DNA of 64,000 bases from Dactylosporangium aurantiacum (GTDB lineage Bacteria; Actinomycetota; Actinomycetes; Mycobacteriales; Micromonosporaceae), in assembly GCF_000716715.1 (NCBI RefSeq), contig NZ_JNYJ01000007.1:310001-374000 (forward strand), written 5' to 3'. The notes under the pieces are model-generated. The model saw only the letters and a program-made list of their open reading frames with translations, was not told where the DNA came from and made no database searches. This document shows positions 1 to 8,380 of this stretch, piece after piece. How positions within the stretch are numbered: the first letter of the stretch is position 1; each line of letters begins with the position of its first letter. Position numbers and translations under genes: made by a program.

Positions 1-954
1 GATGAGCCCCGGGCTTCCGGGATGAGCCCCAGGCTTCCGGGATGCGCCCGAGGCGGGTCGCCACGACGGCCGTTGCCGGACTGGGCCAGGGCGGTGATCG
101 GCCGCTGTGGTTGGCGACGTCGCCCGACCGGCACACGGCGGACGGCAAGACACGGACCGCCGCGGCGTCGAGCGATGTGTCGCTCGGCGGACGCCCCAGC
201 GGCGGGCGGACCTGGCGCTGCCTCGGCCCCCCCTTTTCGTCGGGCCGGCCGCGACACCATGCGGAGCACCGGCCGACGACGGACAGATACCCGCTGGCGG
301 ACCGAGCGCAAGGGGAGATGCCCTCCTGCATTGCCGGCAGTCCGCCCAGCGGCTCTACGCGCCCGAGCTGCCCTGTCCGCACGGCTTATGTCCGCACGGC
401 CTCTGTCTGAGCGGCCCCTGTCCGGGCCGGCTCTGTCCGGGCTGCTTTGCCTGGGCTGCTTTGCCTGGGCTGCTTTGCCTGGGCTGCTTTGCCTGGGCCG
501 GGCTTGGTGCCGGGTGAGCCTGCCGGCTGGCCTGCTGCGGACTTGCGCTGGCCGCTTGCTACTAGCTGGTCTGCTGCTGGCTGGGCCTCCAGTCGGCTGG
601 GCTTGCTGCCGGCTGGTCTGCTGCTGGTTGGGCCTCCAGTCGGCTGGGCTGCTGCCGACTGGATCTGCTGCCAGCCGGGCTGCTGTCAGCCGCACTGCTG
701 CCGGCTGGGCTGCTGCCGGCTGGGCTGCTGCCGGCTGGTCTGCTGCCGACTGGATCTGCTGCCAGCCGGGCTGCTGTCAGCCGCGCTGCTGCCGGCTGGG
801 CTGCTGCCGGCTGGGCTGCTGCCGGCTGGGCTGCTGCCGGCAGGGCCTCACGATAGACAGTCCTGCCGATGGCCGGGCCCGCTGGTCGGACGCCCCGCCG
901 GCAGACGGGCGCGCCGACCAGCGGGCCCGCCGGTCAGCGGGCCCGGCACACCGG
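1..954. repeat. gene-free minisatellite region
   Basis: No credible gene is visible here; the open frames are low-complexity Gly/Leu/Cys/Pro translations of repeats. Positions 1-50 hold 2.5 copies of a 20-bp unit (GATGAGCCCCGGGCTTCCGG). Positions 441-497 hold about four copies of a 15-bp unit (GCTGCTTTGCCTGGG). From about 600 to 845 there are many copies of GCTGCTGCCGGCTGG, with a higher-order block of about 91 bp seen at 651 and again at 742. The 15-bp periodicity keeps any frame open, which explains the spurious long ORFs. Confidence 0.8.
875..928. other. perfect 15-bp inverted repeat
   Basis: GGGCCCGCTGGTCGG (875-889) is repeated in perfect inverted form at 914-928 with a 24-nt loop. It lies between the minisatellite and the terminator of the next minus-strand gene. 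It may be a second terminator; that role is inferred. Confidence 0.5.
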
Positions 955-992
955 CGGACGAGGCGCGCCAGAGGGGGTGCGCGCCTCGTCCG
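955..992 (-). terminator. intrinsic-type terminator hairpin
   Basis: A perfect 14-bp stem (CGGACGAGGCGCGC at 955-968, its complement at 979-992) with a 10-nt loop lies about 50 bp beyond the stop of the minus-strand gene ending at 1041. There is no T-tract, which is usual for actinobacterial hairpin terminators. Confidence 0.7.
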
Positions 993-1040
993 CGTCCGGT
1001 GGGCCGTGTCGGAGTCAGCTCTGAGGTCGGGTCGGGACGG

Positions 1041-1688
1041 TCAGGCGGTGGTGCCCCACATCGCGGCGAACGCGGCCGCCTCGCCGGCCAGCCAGCGCTC
1101 GATCTCGCCCTGCTTGAGCGCCGGGTCGGGCCGCAAAACGTCGCCGCGGCGCAGGTCGACGAGGACAGGCGTGGCGTTGGGCAGGACGAGGTCCATGTGG
1201 CGGCTCATCAGGTGCAGGGTGGCGACGGCGGCCTCCTCCTGCGGCGGGTCCTCGTCGAAGTGCAGCCGGACCGCCTCGCCGTGACCGTCCGCATACCGCA
1301 GGCCGAAGTGCGGGTTGATCTTCACCGGGAGGCTGCCCAGCATGCCGAGGGTGTCGCGGGTCGGGGTGATCTCCACCTCGGACAGGTCGCCGATGGACTC
1401 GATGTAGCGCAGCGCGCCCGGGACGACCGACTCGTACAGCGGGCGCCACCGCAGGTTCACCTGGTCGACGACCGCGTTGAGGTAGGTGCCGCCGGTCCGG
1501 AACCGGATGTCCGCCTTCAGCGCCTTGACGAGCTGGCCGTGCGGGTTGAAGCCGGAGCCCGACTCGCGCTGGCGGCGCAGGCCACCCACGAAGCTCGCCT
1601 TGCGCGGGCCGGTGCGGCCGACATAGCGCGTGAAACTCAACAGGGTTGCGTACGGAACGGACCCCGGGGTGACGGTGGACACGGTCAC
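1041..1688 (-). CDS. conserved hypothetical protein, 215 aa
   Basis: I do not recognise the family. The protein is soluble-looking, with no signal peptide or membrane segment, and mixes charged and aromatic residues in a way typical of a globular cytoplasmic protein. The frame could open at a TTG at 1709, but the GTG at 1688 is chosen because GGGAGGA lies 8 nt upstream of it. The gene is divergent from the SsuD-like monooxygenase at 1839, sharing about 150 bp, and a strong terminator follows it. That layout suggests a stand-alone transcript. No function can be assigned from sequence alone. Confidence 0.7.
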   Translation of the reverse strand: MTVSTVTPGSVPYATLLSFTRYVGRTGPRKASFVGGLRRQRESGSGFNPHGQLVKALKADIRFRTGGTYLNAVVDQVNLRWRPLYESVVPGALRYIESIGDLSEVEITPTRDTLGMLGSLPVKINPHFGLRYADGHGEAVRLHFDEDPPQEEAAVATLHLMSRHMDLVLPNATPVLVDLRRGDVLRPDPALKQGEIERWLAGEAAAFAAMWGTTA

Positions 1689-1838
1689 TTGCGCTCTCCT
1701 CCCAGCCAACGAAACCGGCTCAAGAACCCCAGCTCAAGAGCGACTTTCGTACACACATTCTAATCGATCGGGGCGACATTTCCCAGTCGCCGGCAACAGT
1801 CTGTGAAACACATCGTTTAAGTAGGTAAGGTGGGCGCC

Positions 1839-2912
1839 ATGACGACGTTCCACTGGTTCCTGCCGACGGCCGGCGACGGCGATCAGGTCGGCGCGGCGAC
1901 CGTCGCCGCGGGTGCCGCCGCGCACGTGCGGGCCCCCACCGTCGCGTACCTGTCCGAGGTCGCCCGGGCGGCGGAGGAGGCGGGTTTCGCGTCGGTCCTG
2001 ACGCCCGTCGGCGCGGGCTGCCTGGATCCCCTCGTCATGTGTACTGCGATCGCACAGCACACGACCACGCTGCGCATGCTGGTGGCGTTCCGGGCTGGGT
2101 TCACCCTGCCGACGCTGCTGGCCCAGCAGGCCCAGGCGTTCCAGTGGATCTCCGGTGGCCGGCTCGCCCTCAACGTCGTCACCGGCGGTGACCAGCAGGA
2201 GCAGCGGGCGTACGGCGACTTCGTCGAACACGACGGCCGCTACGCCCGCACCGCCGAGTACCTGCAGGTCCTGCGCAGCACGTGGAAGGGTGAGCGGTTC
2301 GACTTCCACGGCGACTACTACCACGTCGAGTGCGGCGGCCTCGGTACCCCGCTCGCCGACGTCCCGCCCATCTACTTCGGTGGCGCGTCCCCGGCCGCGG
2401 AGGACGTGGCGGCCCGGCACGCCGACGTCTACCTGATGTGGGGCGAGCCACCGGCCGCGATCGCGGAGCGGGTCGCCCGGATGCGTGCCAAGGCGGCCGA
2501 GCACGGCCGGACCCTGCGCTTCGGCCTGCGGATCCACGTCATCGTCCGAGACGACGCCGACCAGGCGTGGGCCGAGGCCGACCGGCTCCTGCGCGGCATG
2601 GACCCGGCGCGGATCGCGGCGGCGCAGGCCAGGTTCGCCCGGATGGACTCCGTCGGCCAGGCCAGGATGACGGCCCTCAACGGCGGCACCGCCGACGGCC
2701 TGGTCATCGCCCCCAACCTGTGGGCCGGCGTCGGCCTGGTCCGCGAGGGCGCCGGCACCGCACTGGTCGGCAGCCCCGCCGAGATCCGGGCCCGCCTGGC
2801 CGAGTACGAGGGCGTCGACGAGTTCATCCTCTCCGGCTGGCCGCACCTGGAGGAGGCCCACCGGGTCGGCGCCGCGGTGCTCGACCAGAGCCGGACCCCG
2901 GTCCCCGCATGA
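1839..2912 (+). CDS. ssuD: SsuD-like FMNH2-dependent alkanesulfonate monooxygenase
   Basis: Members of this bacterial luciferase-like family use reduced flavin and O2 to desulfonate alkanesulfonates, releasing sulfite and an aldehyde in the cytoplasm. The 357-aa product has the family length and opening (FHWFLPTAGDG), the flavin-barrel segment ISGGRLALNVVTGGDQQEQ, and the conserved stretch PIYFGGASPAAEDVAARHADVY. The ATG at 1839 is chosen over the in-frame GTG at 1830 because AGGTGG lies 5 nt before it. No ssuABC transporter or flavin reductase gene is adjacent, so the natural substrate is uncertain; related enzymes act on other sulfur or nitrilotriacetate-type compounds. Confidence 0.85.
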   Translation: MTTFHWFLPTAGDGDQVGAATVAAGAAAHVRAPTVAYLSEVARAAEEAGFASVLTPVGAGCLDPLVMCTAIAQHTTTLRMLVAFRAGFTLPTLLAQQAQAFQWISGGRLALNVVTGGDQQEQRAYGDFVEHDGRYARTAEYLQVLRSTWKGERFDFHGDYYHVECGGLGTPLADVPPIYFGGASPAAEDVAARHADVYLMWGEPPAAIAERVARMRAKAAEHGRTLRFGLRIHVIVRDDADQAWAEADRLLRGMDPARIAAAQARFARMDSVGQARMTALNGGTADGLVIAPNLWAGVGLVREGAGTALVGSPAEIRARLAEYEGVDEFILSGWPHLEEAHRVGAAVLDQSRTPVPA

Positions 2913-3527
2913 CGCGACGGGAAGCCAGGGACCAGCACGCCGTCTCGCCCTGGAGGGCGCCCGCACCAGGTGGCGTCCGGCGCGCGTCGTCTCAGGACCT
3001 GCGGCAGCGCGCGAGTACGGTCGTCGCCAGACCCGGCGTGGCAGCGGGCACGCCGGGTTCCCGGCGGCCTGGAACTCGCCGCCCGCCACGCCGCGCCCGG
3101 AGAGCGTCCGGCAGAGTTCAGGCCCGGAGATGGTCGCGCGGCTCGTGCCAGAAGCCTGTCGCGGCTCCTGCTTGCGGATGGTCGCACGGCCCGTGCCAGG
3201 AGACGGTCGTGGCTCGTGCCAGGGGCCGGTCGCGTGCGGCTCGTGTCGAAGGAGCGTCACGCCGGGTGCGGCCCTGAGACGGTTGCGCATGGTTCGGCCG
3301 GAGGAGCGTCAGGTCCGGCTCGCGGCGGACGAAGCGTCAGCGCCTGACGAGCCAGACCGGTCGGCCGCGTCCCGAGCGCCACCGCGCCGAGCCCCGCCCG
3401 ACCATCTCGCGGCCCACGGAAGTCGAGCAGCCCCAGCGCCGAGAACCGTCAGACCGCGCAGAGACCTGTCAGACCGCGCAGAGACCCGTCAGACCGCGCC
3501 GAGGACCGGCAGGTGGCGGCGAGGCGC
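2913..3527. other. gene-free spacer with imperfect repeats
   Basis: About 615 bp between the SsuD-like gene and the minus-strand M50 protein gene contain no supported gene. Positions 3120-3260 carry roughly 35-bp imperfect repeats built on GGTCGCGCGGCTCGTGCCAG. Positions 3447-3505 carry three copies of a 20-bp unit (GTCAGACCGCGCAGAGACC plus one base), directly downstream of the stop codon of the minus-strand gene. Confidence 0.6.
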
Positions 3528-4265
3528 TCAGCCGGAGATCAGGTCTGACACCGGTCCCAGCATGAGGCGGGTGCCGAACGCCAGCGAGGCGAGCGACACG
3601 ACCACGAAGAACGCGACGAAGATGATCGCCGGCACGCGCGTCAGCCGCCCGATCTGGTCGGCGTCGGAGTTCGGCGCCTGGCGGCGGAACCGCGACTGCT
3701 GCAGCTCGAACACCGCCCTGACCCCGCCGAGCAGCATGAACCACGAGAAGGCGTACGCGAACGCGCCCTGCACCTGCGGCGAGCCGAACCACGAGACCCC
3801 GAAGATGATCGCGCCGGCGGCGACGACGGAGACGACGCCGTAGACGTTGCGGATCATGACGAGCATCGCGGCGAGCAGGATGAGCAGCAGCCAGAGCAGG
3901 ATCGTGATGCGGCCCGCGCCGAGGATCGCGGCCGCGCCGAGCCCGAGCAGCGACGGCGTGATGTACCCCGCCAGGCCGGTCACCACCATGCCCAGCCCGT
4001 TGGGTCGCCCCTTCGACAGGGTCAGGCCCGACGTGTCGGAGTGCAGCCGGATCCCGGAGAGCCGCCGCCCGCTCAGCACCGCCGCCAGGGCGTGGCCGCC
4101 CTCGTGCGCGATGGTGATGAAGTTGCGCATGACCCGCCACGCCGGTCGTAACAGGACCGCCAGCAGCGCCACCACGGCCGTGGCGATGACGACCTCACGC
4201 GGAGGTGCGGGCAGGCGGCTGAATGCGTCGCTCAACACATCGAACACGAATGCAGAGCCTGCCAC
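3528..4265 (-). CDS. M50-type integral membrane metallopeptidase
   Basis: The 245-aa product is a polytopic membrane protein with an HEGGHA motif near residue 47, the HExxH zinc-binding signature of M50 (site-2-like) proteases, followed by several hydrophobic helices. Such proteins cleave substrates within or near the membrane; the substrate here is unknown. The start is ambiguous: GTG at 4265 and GTG at 4247 are both in frame and neither has a strong ribosome-binding site. The gene is divergent from the GNAT gene at 4278 with only 12 bp between them if the longer form is used, so the promoters must overlap. The second zinc ligand motif is not obvious by eye. Confidence 0.75.
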   Translation of the reverse strand: MAGSAFVFDVLSDAFSRLPAPPREVVIATAVVALLAVLLRPAWRVMRNFITIAHEGGHALAAVLSGRRLSGIRLHSDTSGLTLSKGRPNGLGMVVTGLAGYITPSLLGLGAAAILGAGRITILLWLLLILLAAMLVMIRNVYGVVSVVAAGAIIFGVSWFGSPQVQGAFAYAFSWFMLLGGVRAVFELQQSRFRRQAPNSDADQIGRLTRVPAIIFVAFFVVVSLASLAFGTRLMLGPVSDLISG

Positions 4266-4277
4266 CTGACGTGTTGA

Positions 4278-4811
4278 ATGAACAGCGTGGAGATCAGGCG
4301 CTTTGTCGACACCGACTGGCACGGCCGGGAACGCGGCGGCGAGCACGACGGTGGCGGGCACGGCGTCTGGGACGTGTGGCACGAGGTCGTCTCGGCCGGT
4401 GAGAGCTACGACAACGACCCCGAGTCCACCGAGCAGGACGCCCGTGCGCACTGGCTGCTTCCCCCGCCCTTCGAGGTCTGGGTGGCGGTCGAGGACGGTG
4501 AGGTGCTCGGCACCTACAAGGTCGGGCCCAACAAGGGCCGCCTCGGCGACCACGTCGCCAACGCCAGCTTCATGGTGTCGACCCGCGCGCGGGGACGCGG
4601 CCTGGGCCGCGCGCTCGGCGAGCACTGCCTCGGCCGGGCCCGCGAGCTCGGCTACGCCGCGATGCAGTTCAACGCGGTCGTCTCGACCAACACCGTGGCC
4701 CTGCGGCTGTGGCGCTCGCTCGGCTTCTTCATCGTCGGCACGATCCCCGACGGGTTCCGCAGCACGAAGCACGGGTTGGTCGACTTCCATATCATGTATC
4801 GGCAGCTGTAA
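4278..4811 (+). CDS. GNAT family N-acetyltransferase
   Basis: The 177-aa protein has the GNAT acetyl-CoA binding signature RGRGLGRALGEHCLGRARELG at about residues 99-118, then the NTVALRLWRSLGF segment that closes the fold. The enzyme would transfer an acetyl group from acetyl-CoA to an amine; the acceptor cannot be read from the sequence. It is divergent from the membrane protease and is followed by the Ser/Thr kinase gene after 90 bp. The first 45 residues include an acidic, His-containing stretch that is longer than in minimal GNAT enzymes. Confidence 0.85.
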   Translation: MNSVEIRRFVDTDWHGRERGGEHDGGGHGVWDVWHEVVSAGESYDNDPESTEQDARAHWLLPPPFEVWVAVEDGEVLGTYKVGPNKGRLGDHVANASFMVSTRARGRGLGRALGEHCLGRARELGYAAMQFNAVVSTNTVALRLWRSLGFFIVGTIPDGFRSTKHGLVDFHIMYRQL

Positions 4812-4901
4812 AGGTCCGCGCCGCCCGGAAGGTCCCCCAACAGGGGAGTAATGCCTGGTAACGGTTGTGACCTTCATCTTGCATTCTGTACGAATACCCC
4901 G

Positions 4902-6488
4902 ATGCGTACTCCCTCCGAAGCGCGCGACGACACCGACGACCACCTCCGGTCGCTCGGCGAGGACCTCACCGGTTACCGCATCGGTGACGCCTACCAGCTG
5001 ATCGAGCCGATCGGTGGCGGCGGCACCGGCACCGTGTGGCGGGCCCGCGCCCTGCAGGGCGACGACGAGGTCGCCGTCAAGCTGCTGCGCGAGGACCTCA
5101 TGGCGGAGCCGAAGGCGGTCAACCGCTTCGTCCAGGAGCGCGCGATCCTGCTCATGCTGCGCCACCCGCACATCGTGCGGGTCCGTGACCTGGTCACCGT
5201 CGGCACGTCGCTCGGCCTGGTGATGGATCTCGTCGACGGTGGCAGCCTCCGCGACCACCTGCACGAACAGGGCACCCTGACGCCGGCGTCGGCCGCGACG
5301 CTGCTCGCCCAGGTCGCCGACGCGTTGTCGGAGGCGCACCGGCGCGGCATCGTGCACCGCGACCTGAAGCCCGACAACATCCTGCTCGACCGCGACGGCG
5401 ACGAGCCGCACACCCGGCTCACCGACTTCGGCATCGCGCGGGTGCTCGACACGCCCAGCATGACCACGCCGGGCGCGCTCGTCGGCACCGCGAACTACAT
5501 CGCCCCCGAGACCGTCTACGGCGGGCGGCCCGCACCGTCCGCCGACGTCTACGCCCTCGGCGTGGTGCTCTTCGAGCTGGTGACCGGGCGGCCGCCCTAC
5601 GCCGGCGGCCCCGCCTGGGCGATCCTTCGCCGGCACGTGGACGAGTCGCCGCAGCCCGTGGAGGGCATGCCTGAGCCGGTCTGGCGGGTCGTGCAGGCCT
5701 GCATGGACAAGCGCCCGGGCCGCCGCCCGTCGGCGAAGGAACTGGCGCACACGCTGCGCGTGGTGGCCAAACGCACCGCCGGTGACCCGCCGCTGCCGCC
5801 CCAACCCGTGATCCATGAGCTGCCCTCCTTCGACCCGCCGGTGCCGAAGCCCCGACCGCCGACATCATCGCGCTCACGTATGACAATTCTGGCGGTCGTA
5901 CTGGCGGCGATCGCCGTCGTGTCCGTCCCCGCCTGGCGGGTCGTGCACCGGCCGAGCGCCGAGACCGCGACCCAGCGCACGGACCCGCCCCAGGCCGGCC
6001 CGGACAGCCAGGCGGCGAGGCGGGAACCGACCGCGGCGCCGGCGGCGGGCGGCAGTCGTACACAAGGCGGCGCGCGAATGGACGCGAGCGCGCCGACGCG
6101 GTCCGCCGGGCTCGTCGAGGCCATCGTGTGGGGCGGCTGGCAGTGCGCGGACCAGTACACCTGGGACCTCGGCCACCCGCTGCTGGCCCAGCCCTGTCAT
6201 CAGCTCAGTGCGGCCGCCGTCCGCATGGTCGGGCACGCGCAGGCGCTGCCGGGCATCCAGGCCGACATCTCGATCTCGCTCGTCGACGCGGACACCGGAG
6301 CGGTCGTGGACGGGCCGCACGTGTGCCCGCAGCAGCTGTTCACCGACTTCGCCCCGAGCCACGACTGCGGCCCGTTCGACGCCACCCCGCCGCGTGGTCA
6401 CCGGTACCTCGTGCTGCAGAAATGGGTCTACACCAACCGGGCGATCCTGCCCGGAGGAGAGGCCGGCGGCCCCGAGTTCGACTGGTAG
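4902..6488 (+). CDS. transmembrane serine/threonine protein kinase
   Basis: This 528-aa protein is a bacterial Hanks-type kinase. The cytoplasmic domain has the glycine loop (GGGGTGTV, about residue 38), the lysine in VAVKLL, the catalytic loop HRDLKPDN (about residue 153), DFGIAR, and the P+1 segment GTANYIAPE. A Pro-rich juxtamembrane region leads to one membrane helix (TILAVVLAAIAVVSVPAW, about residue 327). An extracytoplasmic domain of about 160 aa with four cysteines follows and shows no PASTA repeats. The ATG at 4902 is preferred over the upstream ATG at 4851 because the domain begins soon after it and a TACGAAT element lies 6 nt upstream, suggesting a leaderless start. The sensed ligand is unknown. 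Confidence 0.85.
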   Translation: MRTPSEARDDTDDHLRSLGEDLTGYRIGDAYQLIEPIGGGGTGTVWRARALQGDDEVAVKLLREDLMAEPKAVNRFVQERAILLMLRHPHIVRVRDLVTVGTSLGLVMDLVDGGSLRDHLHEQGTLTPASAATLLAQVADALSEAHRRGIVHRDLKPDNILLDRDGDEPHTRLTDFGIARVLDTPSMTTPGALVGTANYIAPETVYGGRPAPSADVYALGVVLFELVTGRPPYAGGPAWAILRRHVDESPQPVEGMPEPVWRVVQACMDKRPGRRPSAKELAHTLRVVAKRTAGDPPLPPQPVIHELPSFDPPVPKPRPPTSSRSRMTILAVVLAAIAVVSVPAWRVVHRPSAETATQRTDPPQAGPDSQAARREPTAAPAAGGSRTQGGARMDASAPTRSAGLVEAIVWGGWQCADQYTWDLGHPLLAQPCHQLSAAAVRMVGHAQALPGIQADISISLVDADTGAVVDGPHVCPQQLFTDFAPSHDCGPFDATPPRGHRYLVLQKWVYTNRAILPGGEAGGPEFDW

Positions 6489-6532
6489 GAAAAGCCGGCG
6501 GAATTGTCGTACCCATGTGGTGAGGTGTCGGC

Positions 6533-6892
6533 ATGATAGCCATCGAGCCCCCCGGCCTCGACCAACTTCTCGCCGAGCACTGCGCGGACGTCGCCGCGCT
6601 CGCCCGCCACCTGCGTGACGTGATCGTGGAGGCGCGTCCCGAGCTGACCGAGCGGGTCTACAGCGGCTGGCACGGGCTGGGTTTCCACCATCCCGAGCGC
6701 GGCTATGTCGCCGCCATCTTCCCCGGCACCGACGGCGTGTCGGTCGGCTTCGAGCACGGCGCCGGCATGCCCGACCCGCACGGGCTGCTGCGCGGCACCG
6801 GCAAGCGGCTGCGCTACCTGCACTTCACCCTCGACGACGCCGCGCCGACCCACGAGCACCTGATCGAGTATCTGGACCTGGCCATCCCGTAG
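6533..6892 (+). CDS. DUF1801 domain protein
   Basis: The 119-aa protein resembles the DUF1801 (YdhG-like) fold: a helical N-terminus, then the signature ERVYSGWHGLGFHHPERGYVA, then the G-x-GKRLRYLHF strand near the C-terminus. The biochemical role of the family is unknown. GTGAGGTG lies about 6 nt before the ATG and serves as ribosome-binding site. It follows the kinase gene by 44 bp on the same strand and may be co-transcribed. The distance to the converging ApbE operon is filled by 41-bp repeats. Confidence 0.75.
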   Translation: MIAIEPPGLDQLLAEHCADVAALARHLRDVIVEARPELTERVYSGWHGLGFHHPERGYVAAIFPGTDGVSVGFEHGAGMPDPHGLLRGTGKRLRYLHFTLDDAAPTHEHLIEYLDLAIP

Positions 6893-6912
6893 GCCGCCGG
6901 CCCGTTCGGCAG

Positions 6913-7035
6913 CTGTCAGCCGTCGGCCGCCACCGGCCGGCCGTCGGAGCGCACTGTCAGCCGTCGGCCGCCACCGGCCGGCCGTCGGAGCGCACTGTCA
7001 GCCGTCGACCGCCACCGGCAGGCCGTCGGAGCGCA
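6913..7035. repeat. 41-bp tandem repeat overlapping the apbE 3' end
   Basis: Three units begin at 6913, 6954 and 6995 with the shared opening CTGTCAGCCGTCG. The third unit is the last ~37 bp of the apbE coding sequence including its stop codon; the other two are downstream, non-coding copies. The first two are essentially identical and the coding copy differs at two bases. A period of 41 bp is not a multiple of three, so the copies could not extend the reading frame. Confidence 0.9.
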
Positions 7036-7750
7036 ACGCACGGCCGTCATCGGTGACGACCGCGCACTCATGGCCGGGCAGCTGGGCCAGCCAGTCGATG
7101 CCCGCCTCACCCATCGCGAGGGCCGCCGTGGCGTAGGCGTCCGCCGTGCCGAGTTCCGGCCCGACGACGGTCACCGAGCGCAGAGCGGCGGCAGGTTCAC
7201 CGGTGAAGGGGTCGAAGACATGCAGACCACGTTCGTACGTGCCGGACGTCGCCACCGCCATGTCGGTCACCTCCAGGACCCAGGCCAACGACATCGCCTC
7301 CCACGGATGGCGCACCCCCACCCGCCACGCCGAGCGGCCCGGCGCCGCGCCGCGGACGAAGACGTCCCCGCCGGCGTTCAGGCAGTGGTGGGCGGAGCCG
7401 AGCAGCCGCAGCCGGTCGCAGGCCCGCTGCACCGCCCAACCCTTGACGTAGCCCGACGGGTCGAGCGCGCCGCCGGCCATGATGTCGAAGTAGCCCCGCG
7501 TCTCGTCCCACAGCTCCGCGCACCGGTCGAGGACCTCACCCACCATCGGCGAGCAGTCCTCCCGCCGCAGCTCGCCACGGCCGAGCCGGCTGATCTCACT
7601 GTCCGCCTTGTAGGTGCTGAAGGTGGTGTCGACCAGCCGCAGCCAGTCGAAGACCTCGTCGGCGAGGCGTTCCAGCTCAGGCACCGGCAGCGGGTCGGCG
7701 AGGTCGAGGCTCACCGCCATCCCCATCACGTGCTCGACGCGCACCAGCAC
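6998..7750 (-). CDS. apbE: FAD:protein FMN transferase (ApbE)
   Basis: ApbE attaches FMN from FAD covalently to a Thr or Ser in secreted or membrane flavoproteins. The 250-aa product has the family landmarks: the opening VEHVMGMAVSLDL, the segment YFDIMAGGALDPSGYVKGWAVQRA, LNAGGDVFVRG, and the C-terminal TADAYATAALAMGEAGIDWL with the metal-binding region. It starts with GTG 3 bp after the stop of the FMN-binding protein gene, so the two are almost certainly co-translated. Their pairing indicates that the neighbour is the flavinylation substrate. No signal peptide is obvious, so it may act in the cytoplasm or be exported by another route. Confidence 0.92.
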   Translation of the reverse strand: MLVRVEHVMGMAVSLDLADPLPVPELERLADEVFDWLRLVDTTFSTYKADSEISRLGRGELRREDCSPMVGEVLDRCAELWDETRGYFDIMAGGALDPSGYVKGWAVQRACDRLRLLGSAHHCLNAGGDVFVRGAAPGRSAWRVGVRHPWEAMSLAWVLEVTDMAVATSGTYERGLHVFDPFTGEPAAALRSVTVVGPELGTADAYATAALAMGEAGIDWLAQLPGHECAVVTDDGRALRSDGLPVAVDG

Positions 7751-7753
7751 AGG

Positions 7754-8347
7754 TCAGGCCCGCAACGCGCGATCGATCGCCGACTGCAGCGACAGCTTGT
7801 AGCCCGAACTGGTGTAGGTGGCCCCCGAGACGGTGTCGATGTCGGCGCTCTGCGCGGCCAGCGCCTCGGCCTTGAGCTTCGGCAGGGCGCTGTTGTTGAT
7901 CTGCACGGACCGCGAGTGGTCGCTCGGCGAGTCCAGCACCTTGATGTCGGTGATCTTGCCGCCGGAGACGACGATCGAGAGCTCGACGTTGCCGTACTCG
8001 ACGTAGACGCTGTTGCCGCCGAAGGTGCCGTCCTTCATGGTGGTGCGCGGCGGCTTCGGCGCGGCGGTCGTCGGCTTCGGCGCGCTCGTGGTCTTCGTGC
8101 CGCCACCCGCCGGCGGCGCGGCCGTGGTGGTCATGGTGCCGGCCCCGCCGTTGCCGGGCGGCATCGTCCCCGCCGGTGCGGGGCCGCTGGACGGCGGCGG
8201 CACCGAGCCGCTCGGGACGGGACCGGTCGCGCCGGCGGCCTGCGGGTCCACGGGCCGGTCGGTGGGGCTGCTGAAACCGGCCTTGGCACTCACCAGCAGG
8301 ACCGTGCCCGCCGCGGTGCCCAACAGGGCGATCATCGCGCGTCTCAC
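7754..8347 (-). CDS. exported FMN-binding domain protein, likely ApbE substrate
   Basis: The 197-aa protein has an N-terminal membrane anchor or signal (MIALLGTAAGTVLLVSAKAG), a Pro/Ala/Gly/Thr-rich linker of about 80 residues, and a C-terminal FMN_bind domain. The domain contains DTVSGATYTSSGY. In this family the Thr of the SGAT motif carries FMN through a phosphoester bond made by ApbE, which is encoded immediately downstream. It lies 33 bp after the ferric-reductase-like gene, placing it between a membrane electron donor and its own maturase. It would accept electrons from that donor on the outer face of the membrane. Confidence 0.9.
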   Translation of the reverse strand: MRRAMIALLGTAAGTVLLVSAKAGFSSPTDRPVDPQAAGATGPVPSGSVPPPSSGPAPAGTMPPGNGGAGTMTTTAAPPAGGGTKTTSAPKPTTAAPKPPRTTMKDGTFGGNSVYVEYGNVELSIVVSGGKITDIKVLDSPSDHSRSVQINNSALPKLKAEALAAQSADIDTVSGATYTSSGYKLSLQSAIDRALRA

Positions 8348-8380
8348 GAAGAACCAACTCTCAGCAACGGGAGCACAGCT

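Noticed and set aside
22..1763. two long overlapping plus-strand reading frames
   Set aside because: They are kept open only by 15-bp repeats and by antisense of the gene at 1041-1688.
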